From assembly GCA_045531495.1 (NCBI GenBank), contig JAZSED010000023.1:1-26920 (forward strand): a stretch of DNA of 26,920 bases, written 5' to 3'. Below the pieces are notes generated by a model that was not told the origin of the DNA, made no database searches, and saw nothing but the letters and a program-made list of their open reading frames with translations. How positions within the stretch are numbered: the first letter of the stretch is position 1; each line of letters opens with the position of its first letter. Source of the DNA: URNF01 sp045531495 (GTDB lineage: Bacteria; Bacillota; Clostridia; Oscillospirales; Acutalibacteraceae). The position numbers were made by a program, and so were the translations under genes. Of the stretch, positions 17,219 through 24,092 are shown piece after piece.

Positions 17219-18834
17219 TCCGCATCCTCCTCTTTCTTCTTACGAGCCTTACGGTCATCCTTCCAACGGACAAGCTGACATTGTGTCAGCGAAATCGCAA
17301 AATGTCCCAGCGGCATAGCCGCGAGCAGCAGCACCGCGATTTGCAAGCCGTATGCAGCCCATAGAAGCTGCTGCGGCAATATCTTGACGGCTAAAACACC
17401 CAGGAAGAACATACCCACACCGAGCACTACAGGCAGCAGCCATGACAGCGCAATACACAACAAGGGCAGCGATATTCTCCATATACGTGCAAAAACCTTG
17501 CCGCATTTTTTGAAAAACTTTTTCAAAAAATGCGTATTCTTTTTCTTTCTTTTGCGGTGACGTTCTTCCTTTTGCTTTTCATCATCGTCTTTCCCATCAG
17601 AGTTGCCATCACCGTATGCGTCTTCTTTATTCTGTTCGTCCCGTTTTTCTTCTTGACCCTTCTCGTGCTTCGCCTTGCGGTGTTTATCCTTCTTATGCTT
17701 GTCTTTTTTACGCTTTTGGGCTTCTTCGGTCTTATCGTCCGCCGTTTCTGCGGAAACATCCTCCGACACATAGCCCGGCAACGATTTTACCCGTTCCTCC
17801 AACAATGAAAGTAACAACGGATACCCGCGCAGTTTTTTCTTCTCGCGATACATTTCCAACAGCTCATCATCCGAGAAGAAACCGTCATTCAGTGCGTCCG
17901 CAAATGCCCTTCCTCCGATAAGGATAGCCAATGAAGCACCCTTCGTCAGGGCGGTGTTTTGTTCATACTCGGCCATAATATACTGCCAAAAACCGCCGCC
18001 GTTATCCGAGTGCAAAAACAGCATACCTAAACGACGCTTTTGCTCAATCGACAGCCGCAAAAACGCCTCGGAAACCGATACGGGCTCAGAAAAGGATGAA
18101 AATTCATCGCCCAGCACAATTACCTTCCTAATGGCCATTGTACCGCTGTAACCCCCATTAGCAGCCATCTGTTCAAACAGTTCGTCATAGGTCAATGCCA
18201 GGGAAACGCCCTTTGTTTCCTCGGGAGAGGACGCACCGACGTGGAACGAGATATGCTTACGCAACCGTTTGGGAATAACCAGCAACAGCCAAAAGAGCGG
18301 AGAAAACAAATTGCTCTCCTGCGCACATCCCAAAAACACCTGCGCCGACAGCGCGCGTTCCTCATCCTCGCTCGCGCGCATAGCGTTATAGGCGGCGGTC
18401 AACAGCGCCCGTTGTGCATTTAAAGTAATACTCTCGCGATAATCGGACACAATCGACTGCGGTTTTGGAATGGTATACCCGTCGGCAAGAAGAATCTCGT
18501 CTGATTGTTGTACAAGCGCCGCAATCTCCTCTTGCACGTCTCCGCTGAAAAATGCATCCGCCTCTTGTGCAGTAAACAGCCAGTTGACCGCCGCAAAAAA
18601 CGGCCGCCTCTCGCCCTCACATACACATTCTTTATAAATGACAGAAAACAAATATCTGTCCTGTAAAGGAGCAAAACGGTAGCAACGAGGCAACGTACCG
18701 TCATTCGTAGCTATGCGTTGTCTCACATACAGCATCTCTACCTGTTCGCGGTATTCCTCGGGAAAGTCGGGGTGCGCGTCATATAACGTATAACCGCTTG
18801 CACCGCCGGAGTAGACAATATACTGCGCCAACAA
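17215..18834 (-). CDS. GAP1-like (GTPase-associated) membrane protein
   Basis: 539 residues from TTG 18834. This start is preferred because AAAGGAG sits 5 nt before it and the conserved domain begins directly after. GTG 18855 would add 7 residues but has no ribosome site. The opening AQYIVYSGGASGYTLYDAHPDF and the later IPKRLRKHISFHVG with SPEE resemble the GAP1-N2/M domains (GTPase-associated protein 1), which occur beside a dedicated GTPase in predicted bacterial conflict systems. Residues ~359-433 are an extreme Lys/Asp/Glu/His-rich linker (repeated KDKHKK-like units). Two or three membrane segments follow (~454-484, 495-517) with a basic tail. The gene directly follows the GTPase gene, which supports a GTPase-partner role. 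The domain naming is from memory of the family pattern. Confidence 0.6.
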   Translation of the reverse strand: MLAQYIVYSGGASGYTLYDAHPDFPEEYREQVEMLYVRQRIATNDGTLPRCYRFAPLQDRYLFSVIYKECVCEGERRPFFAAVNWLFTAQEADAFFSGDVQEEIAALVQQSDEILLADGYTIPKPQSIVSDYRESITLNAQRALLTAAYNAMRASEDEERALSAQVFLGCAQESNLFSPLFWLLLVIPKRLRKHISFHVGASSPEETKGVSLALTYDELFEQMAANGGYSGTMAIRKVIVLGDEFSSFSEPVSVSEAFLRLSIEQKRRLGMLFLHSDNGGGFWQYIMAEYEQNTALTKGASLAILIGGRAFADALNDGFFSDDELLEMYREKKKLRGYPLLLSLLEERVKSLPGYVSEDVSAETADDKTEEAQKRKKDKHKKDKHRKAKHEKGQEEKRDEQNKEDAYGDGNSDGKDDDEKQKEERHRKRKKKNTHFLKKFFKKCGKVFARIWRISLPLLCIALSWLLPVVLGVGMFFLGVLAVKILPQQLLWAAYGLQIAVLLLAAMPLGHFAISLTQCQLVRWKDDRKARKKKEEDAE

Positions 18835-18863
18835 TCTCGCTCCTTTCAAAAGCACGCGTTGTT

Positions 18864-20108
18864 TTAATCATCAATGGGGAAGATGTCCAATTCATTCAAT
18901 ATCCAAACCAGCGGATCCATAACGTTCATGGATTCTCTGAAATCCAACATATCTCTTGTTTGGTCAGATAACGGGTTGATTTGCTGCTTGATAGGTGTGG
19001 TGGCTTTTATCAAAAATCCCGCACCGCGCATTTCATTGCAAATGGTTTTTACCAATTCATTTTCTTTTTTCAGAATGTAGGTCTGTAAAGCCACCCGCTC
19101 CTGCAGATATTCCTTGCTGTACATAGTGGCATCTTGACCTGTAAAGGTATGTTTGCTGAGAAGCGGTACTGCAGGCAACGTGGGGTCGCCGTTGATGTGG
19201 CGCATCGGCGGATTTTCAATCAGCATATCCGCTTTATTCATAACAAAAGCAAGAGGCTTGTTCATAAACGACATATAGTCACTCTTGGCGTTCTCATATG
19301 TGTCGGCCAAACTGCTTCCGTCTTCCGTAGGGCACGGGTCAGCCATAAACACTACCGCGTCCACACCGCTGTACCCTTCGCCGCCCTCAAAAATATGTGC
19401 GGCTTCTTCGGCAAACTCTTTCTTTCTTCTGCTGGAAAACAATTCGCCCGCAAAGTCCACAACCAAAACCTGTGCGACCGGCACGGCGGTGCCGCCCACC
19501 ATCCGTTTCTTGATATACAGCATAGACGTTCTTCCGAGTCCGTTCAGAGGGGTCGGCGGCGGCGGCGGAATCACTTCATCCACAAGCTCGGCCGGACTCA
19601 ACAGATAACCCATATACGTATTCGTGCTTTCTCTCTGTCCGTTGACCCTGTTGGCGTTGCCGGGGCAGGACAGCGCGTGTATCCAGCAAGACTTGCCTAC
19701 CGAAGGCGCGCCTGCCACAGCAATGACATAGGTCGGCAAATCGCCAAGGTGGTCAATAATCTTCATAGCTTCATCCCAGCCCGCTTTCTGCCCCACGCAA
19801 AACGGGCAGGAACGCACAAAGGTATACTCATCCCAGCGTTTGCCGTTATAGCATCTCACTTCAATCGTGTTCTGCAATCTGTGCGCTTCATTGCTGTTGC
19901 CGGAAGACAAACGAAAACGCTTGATGGCACCGGCCCTCGTGTTGTCAGTTTTCCCCTGCATATACGGCGGCTCGTATCGCGTCACGGCAAACTTTCCGGT
20001 CGCCGTACGAACCAACTGTACCCACGCTTGTGCCGTGTTGCTGAAATAATACGCCTCCTGCGTTGCATGACCGCAGCGACTGCAAAAAACATAACCTGCT
20101 TGTAGCAT
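18864..20108 (-). CDS. Zinc-ribbon P-loop GTPase (DO-GTPase-like)
   Basis: 414 residues, with no membrane segment. CSRC (9-12) and CPFC (101-104) form a zinc ribbon whose halves are separated by a ~90-residue beta-rich insert. The GTPase follows: P-loop GAPSVGKS (133-140), switch II DFAG (218-221) and NKAD (291-294, guanine specificity). A PPPPPTP run (181-187) lies between G1 and G3, in the switch I region. The order matches TRAFAC-type GTPases found next to GAP1 proteins (DO-GTPase2 type). It overlaps the upstream two-TM gene by 1 nt (TGATG) and is followed by the GAP1-like gene. It probably acts as a molecular switch for the operon; its effector is unknown. Confidence 0.8.
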   Translation of the reverse strand: MLQAGYVFCSRCGHATQEAYYFSNTAQAWVQLVRTATGKFAVTRYEPPYMQGKTDNTRAGAIKRFRLSSGNSNEAHRLQNTIEVRCYNGKRWDEYTFVRSCPFCVGQKAGWDEAMKIIDHLGDLPTYVIAVAGAPSVGKSCWIHALSCPGNANRVNGQRESTNTYMGYLLSPAELVDEVIPPPPPTPLNGLGRTSMLYIKKRMVGGTAVPVAQVLVVDFAGELFSSRRKKEFAEEAAHIFEGGEGYSGVDAVVFMADPCPTEDGSSLADTYENAKSDYMSFMNKPLAFVMNKADMLIENPPMRHINGDPTLPAVPLLSKHTFTGQDATMYSKEYLQERVALQTYILKKENELVKTICNEMRGAGFLIKATTPIKQQINPLSDQTRDMLDFRESMNVMDPLVWILNELDIFPIDD

Positions 20109-20884
20109 CAGCCGTTACCTCCTATCCAAGTGATGGCACAAATCGGTTCGTCCACACGGCTTTGTGTGCCATCGGGATTTTCAACTATCACTTCATATGC
20201 CAATAAACACGGCTCATTCAATACCAACGGCACCTTGACCGCGTTCTGATATTCTTCGCTCTTGGTTTCTATAACACTTGTATCGGTCAAAAAGGCCTCC
20301 GCGTGTTCCCCGTTTTCATCGCACCTTCTGGATATCCAAAGACGGGTCATTTCCCCTTCGAATTCCGGGAAAGCAATGTTATAAATGATTTTTTTGTTGT
20401 TATCCGGCCAAGCCTTTACCTCATCCTTCGGATCATCCGGTCGCAGGTCTTGGGGTCGTAGCCACTGAATGCGGACATAGGACGGGGGACCGCCGTAAAA
20501 ACAATAGTTACTCATATCCCGCAATTCTTTCAGGCCGATATGTGCCTGCAGTCTTTCGGTGAAGGACAGCAGACGGGAAAAACTGAATCGGATTTTTTCT
20601 CCCGATTTACCGGAGGTGGGTACACCGTTTGTATAATACTCCACCAGCTTCTTTTTTACGTTGCCGACAACGAACAGCGAGGAAAACCAAAACAGGAAGA
20701 ATACAACCGTTGCCAAAACCAGAACTAATACGATTTTGAACCAAAAGTTGTCTTTGTTTTCCATATCGGCCAGCAGCCAAATACCGCCGCACGCCGCCGC
20801 TAACGACACCAATGCCAATTTCCACCGACCGCGTAAAGCACAAAAGAAATGCTTGATACGCTCCAGCTTTTGTATCTCGTTCAT
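20108..20884 (-). CDS. Two-TM membrane protein of unknown function
   Basis: 258 residues. Two membrane segments near the N-terminus (~22-39 and 48-74) form a hairpin. The ~180-residue C-terminal part is soluble and seems beta-rich (YVRIQWLRPQDLRP, IIYNIAFPEFEGEMTRLWI, CLLAYEVIVENPDG). I do not recognise the family. With both ends in the cytosol it would place this domain beside the GTPase and kinases. AAGAGG precedes ATG 20884 and the gene overlaps the GTPase gene by 1 nt, so co-translation and a physical partnership with the GTPase are plausible. Confidence 0.75.
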   Translation of the reverse strand: MNEIQKLERIKHFFCALRGRWKLALVSLAAACGGIWLLADMENKDNFWFKIVLVLVLATVVFFLFWFSSLFVVGNVKKKLVEYYTNGVPTSGKSGEKIRFSFSRLLSFTERLQAHIGLKELRDMSNYCFYGGPPSYVRIQWLRPQDLRPDDPKDEVKAWPDNNKKIIYNIAFPEFEGEMTRLWISRRCDENGEHAEAFLTDTSVIETKSEEYQNAVKVPLVLNEPCLLAYEVIVENPDGTQSRVDEPICAITWIGGNG

Positions 20885-20906
20885 AAAATACCTCTTTTCT
20901 CGCAGA

Positions 20907-20918
20907 ACGCAGCTGCGT
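20907..20918. promoter_or_regulatory. 12-bp perfect palindrome in the kinase / two-TM gene gap
   Basis: ACGCAGCTGCGT is fully self-complementary and lies in the 44-nt gap after the kinase stop. It could form a short RNA hairpin or be a protein site. It has no T-run, so it is not a normal terminator. Confidence 0.3.
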
Positions 20919-20928
20919 CATCCTAAAT

Positions 20929-22779
20929 TCATCTTCTGTGTGCGCCGCCGATGAGGCAGAAGCCGCGCCCTTTTCTACGAACGGGCGTCTGCGCAGCAAC
21001 AGCCACAGTCGTGCGTGCCGCCGTGCCGGCCTGCACACCCGCCTGTAACGGCACGGGGCGCTCTTCGGGCAGAGGTACCATCGTATACCAGGTGTCTCTC
21101 TTCACCGCACCCTCATCGTTAAAGGTGTGAACAAATACCCTGTCGGTGTTTGTTCCGAACGTTTGCATAATGTCGTTGGCACTGTAGTAGGTTTCCTCGG
21201 TAGTGCCGTCTACGCCCAACGTAAAAACGGAAAAGCGGCCGGTATTTCCCTCGGTAGGTGCCTCGGGCGCGAAAATATGTATTTCTCCGTTAAAAAGGCG
21301 GCGATTTGCGGTGCTTTTAAGATGCATCAACAGGTCGTGTAAGCAACGCTTGACCGTGCTGACGTCCATTTTTCCACGCACCGTTTCGGTTAACCGACGT
21401 ACACATTCCGGTACAAATTCACGCGGTATCCGCTCCGCATAAAATACATCGGTGTTCGGGTGCAACGGTCGCTGCATATGCTCGCTGCCGTAGGACAAAA
21501 CGGCGACTTTGGTATCCGCGTCCATTCCCTGCAACACATTTTGCATCGCGGTGACATAGATATCGCTGTAACTATTCTTTTGTGTGGTATCCACCAAAAA
21601 ATATACTGTCTGTTCCACGTCTTCTTCCCTTTCACAAGCAACAGATATCTCTTCTTGAGGTAACGCGCGGGCTATCTGCTTTAGTTCCTCTTCAAATCTT
21701 CTTAATGTCATGCGGTGTGACGGTTCTATCGCCGTAGCCGTTCGAAACAGTCTGCGAATATCAGGGCAGGTCATGGTGATTGCATCCCAAGACGCGCTCT
21801 TATCGTGCGCCGCCAACACCTGTTCCAGCCAACCCGGAACGTCTGCGTTACCGTACGGATACCGTTTTTTCATAGCTTCATAAAATCTGCCGCACTCACG
21901 CGCATCGGAAAAGTCGATGTTACCAACCACTTTATACAGTAAAGACAACGGATTCTTCTCGGGCTCGCCCTCGATATTCCACACCCCGAAAATTTCCGCC
22001 AGCATGGTACCCAGGGCAAACACGTCGGTTTTAGAGGTGATTCTGTAATCGGATATCACATCCTCCGGTGCGGTATTTTCTGTGGAGAAAAAGCCCAGGA
22101 AGGTATGTGATACGCCCTCGTCACCTTCTTTGTTATAAAGCTTGACAGACGGGAAATCGATAATGCGTAAGCGGTAGGTGCCGCCCTTGCCGTATTCCAC
22201 CATCACATTTTTAAACTTCAAATCGCGGTGCGCCACAATTTTATACTTTTTCAGCGTGTCATTTTTTGCCAGCTGATTCAAGCCCGCAATAATCTGCAGT
22301 AAGCAGTCGATTTTTTCCTTATACGTGGGGAATTTTTCGATATCAAACGGCGCATACAGCGGCTCCACAACGGCACACTTAAAGCCTTGCTTTTCGCCCT
22401 GTCCGAACGGGTTCAACGTACCGTCCATAATCAAACCGGACATACGCCGCGCATCGTCGTTGAGCGCCAATATCTGTCGCAGATTATCCCCCTCAAAGGG
22501 GAAGAAATCCCAAAATTGCCGATGCTGCGGATAGCTCTGCCCGTCAATCGGCAAGTGTACGGTCGCTTCCTTCAGGCAATACAGCGTATCAAACTGCAAC
22601 CCTACCGGCAACGTTTCATTGGTAAACGCCGTACCCTCGTCGCGGCAGAATTTGCCGACGTATATATCCTTGCCGCGGCCGCTTTCATTCAACTTATCCT
22701 GTACGGTGAAGTAGTACGTTTTTCCTTCATATACAAAGTTCATGCGGTTCACATGTAATCTTGTCGGTTGTTCACTCAT
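20929..22779 (-). CDS. Serine/threonine kinase fused to a vWA-like domain
   Basis: 616 residues. Residues ~15-370 are a Hanks-type kinase: K70 (in YCLKEATV) as the ATP lysine, HRDLKFKN (184-191; D186 catalytic, N191 metal), IIDFP (206-210) in place of IIDFG, an APE motif (237-239) and KTDVFALGTMLAEIF (250-264). The core residues for catalysis are present, so it is probably active despite the DFG-to-DFP change. Residues ~388-545 look like a von Willebrand A fold: VYFLVDTTQKNS (392-403) aligns with the MIDAS DxSxS strand but lacks the second serine pattern. The last ~60 residues are Pro/Ala/Arg-rich. No membrane segment. Start ATG 22779, with GAGG before it. It follows the pseudokinase by 44 nt. 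Confidence 0.85.
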   Translation of the reverse strand: MSEQPTRLHVNRMNFVYEGKTYYFTVQDKLNESGRGKDIYVGKFCRDEGTAFTNETLPVGLQFDTLYCLKEATVHLPIDGQSYPQHRQFWDFFPFEGDNLRQILALNDDARRMSGLIMDGTLNPFGQGEKQGFKCAVVEPLYAPFDIEKFPTYKEKIDCLLQIIAGLNQLAKNDTLKKYKIVAHRDLKFKNVMVEYGKGGTYRLRIIDFPSVKLYNKEGDEGVSHTFLGFFSTENTAPEDVISDYRITSKTDVFALGTMLAEIFGVWNIEGEPEKNPLSLLYKVVGNIDFSDARECGRFYEAMKKRYPYGNADVPGWLEQVLAAHDKSASWDAITMTCPDIRRLFRTATAIEPSHRMTLRRFEEELKQIARALPQEEISVACEREEDVEQTVYFLVDTTQKNSYSDIYVTAMQNVLQGMDADTKVAVLSYGSEHMQRPLHPNTDVFYAERIPREFVPECVRRLTETVRGKMDVSTVKRCLHDLLMHLKSTANRRLFNGEIHIFAPEAPTEGNTGRFSVFTLGVDGTTEETYYSANDIMQTFGTNTDRVFVHTFNDEGAVKRDTWYTMVPLPEERPVPLQAGVQAGTAARTTVAVAAQTPVRRKGRGFCLIGGAHRR

Positions 22780-22823
22780 ATATCCTCGTACACCCTTTCC
22801 ATAGTACTGTACAGCTTTGTAGT

Positions 22824-23837
22824 TTACTCTTCCTCTGCCCGGTCCGCGTCTTCCGTAGAAAGTATATCCTCAACCGTACCCATTGCCGAAACAACAATGC
22901 TCTTCTTTTTGGGCTTTTTAGGCTTTTGGACCTTCTGATTCCCTTTGCCGCCAAAAAGACCGCGCTTGGGCTTCTTAGGCGCAGGCGGTGCAGACGGTTG
23001 TTCTTCCTCGTCTTGGTCATCCGTAATGACAAGGTACCCACGCTTTCCTTCGTTATGGGTTTCGTTGTCGTTGTTGTCGTCACCGTCCTTTGAAGCTGCG
23101 TCGCTTTGTACGGCGGCAAGCAGCTGCTCCAACGAAGGACGGCGATGCGGGAAGGGCGACAGGCACTGCTCGGCAAGCGCGTCACAACGGGTAAAAACCG
23201 CCTCGTTAAAAGGCTTCTCTTTGGTATATTTCAGCAACAAATACAAGTATGCCGCCATAGAAATATCCGCGGAAAGATCCGGCTTTATATGGCTGATTTC
23301 GCGCGGCATACCCTCATACATTGCCTGCGAATCATACGGCATCGGTAACAGCTGCAAATCCTGCAGCTTGCCGTCCTTATCAAACATAACGTATACGCTT
23401 TCGGGACAAATAAACAGCAGCGGTCGATAGCCGTCGTCATTGATATCGCAACGGCGGTATTCATCAATCGTTTTCAACAAGGTGCTGAATATATCCAACG
23501 CCGCCTGCGGCTCCAGCGGAAGGGGTAACTCAGCGAGACTGCGCCAACCCTCCGGTGCCGCAAAGGTAAAAACGCCGTATTCTTCCACAGAAGATGCCCC
23601 TTGATAGGTAAACAGCGCTTTCTTCATATGCGTCGCCAACTGAGAAAAGAGCTTGTTTATAGCGGAGAAATCCCCTTCGCCCGCCGCATTAGGTATAAAC
23701 TGTTCCAAGGTCATAGGAATTGCCGTATGTAAGAAAAGGGTAGGCACGCCGTTTTCTATCACCTTATGCTTACAAACAATGCTTCCTACCGACGTTCTTT
23801 TTCCACTGCGAATCGTCTCTTCCGTTACCATTATCAT
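22824..23837 (-). CDS. Pseudokinase with charged, proline/lysine-rich tail
   Basis: 337 residues from ATG 23837, with AGGAGG 11 nt before it; TTG 23846 is too near that site. Residues ~1-243 resemble a protein kinase fold without its catalytic residues. RPLLFICPESVYVMFDKDG (138-156) stands where HRDxKPENxxxDxxG would be, and LQLLP replaces the DFG region. SADISMAAYLYLLLKYTKEKPF fits the alpha-F/C-lobe pattern, and RRPSLEQLLAAV is the usual kinase end motif. A low-complexity tail (244-337) has acidic Asp/Asn runs, then APKKPKRGLFGGKG and a Lys/Pro cluster. It is the first gene of the operon, before the active-looking kinase, so an allosteric partner or adaptor role is likely (inference). Confidence 0.65.
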   Translation of the reverse strand: MIMVTEETIRSGKRTSVGSIVCKHKVIENGVPTLFLHTAIPMTLEQFIPNAAGEGDFSAINKLFSQLATHMKKALFTYQGASSVEEYGVFTFAAPEGWRSLAELPLPLEPQAALDIFSTLLKTIDEYRRCDINDDGYRPLLFICPESVYVMFDKDGKLQDLQLLPMPYDSQAMYEGMPREISHIKPDLSADISMAAYLYLLLKYTKEKPFNEAVFTRCDALAEQCLSPFPHRRPSLEQLLAAVQSDAASKDGDDNNDNETHNEGKRGYLVITDDQDEEEQPSAPPAPKKPKRGLFGGKGNQKVQKPKKPKKKSIVVSAMGTVEDILSTEDADRAEEE

Positions 23838-23908
23838 ATCGTTCAAAGCCTCCTGTAAAAATCCGTAACGTTATTGTGTTTTTCAACAAAATAACCGATA
23901 ATTATACA

Positions 23909-23937
23909 TTTATAATTCTACCAAATTCAGCTACCAA
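23909..23937 (-). promoter_or_regulatory. Candidate promoter of the eight-gene kinase/GTPase/cell-wall operon
   Basis: On the minus strand TTGGTA (23937-23932) and TATAAA (23914-23909) are 17 nt apart. A perfect TATAAT hexamer (23906-23901) lies just downstream and may be the real -10 with a poorer -35. No second clear promoter was seen within the operon. Confidence 0.5.
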
Positions 23938-24001
23938 AAGCAATAGCTATTTTCGTGAAATTGATATTTCTGCACAAAGTGTCAAAAAAGGTAAAATTCT
24001 C

Positions 24002-24030
24002 TTGTTAACGTCACTTTTTTATGGTACAAT
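24002..24030 (+). promoter_or_regulatory. Extended -10 promoter of the helicase gene
   Basis: TTGTTA (24002-24007) and TACAAT (24025-24030) are 17 nt apart, with TGG directly before the -10. The transcript would start near 24037, leaving a ~56-nt leader. Confidence 0.7.
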
Positions 24031-24092
24031 CACATATAGTTATACAAATTGATTTTTATACCTCAGTACAGATGAAACATGGAGGAATACAT

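Larger units (their letters stand above)
23838..24092. promoter_or_regulatory. AT-rich divergent promoter region between the kinase operon and the helicase gene
   Basis: 255 bp with no gene, markedly more AT-rich than its surroundings. It holds the two promoter candidates listed separately. I saw no terminator, tRNA, riboswitch or long inverted repeat in it. Confidence 0.7.

Noticed and set aside
17530..17808. Plus-strand frame that looks like a hydrophobic membrane protein
   Set aside because: It is the reverse complement of the Lys/Glu-rich linker: AAA/AAG codons read as Phe/Leu, so the membrane look is an artefact.
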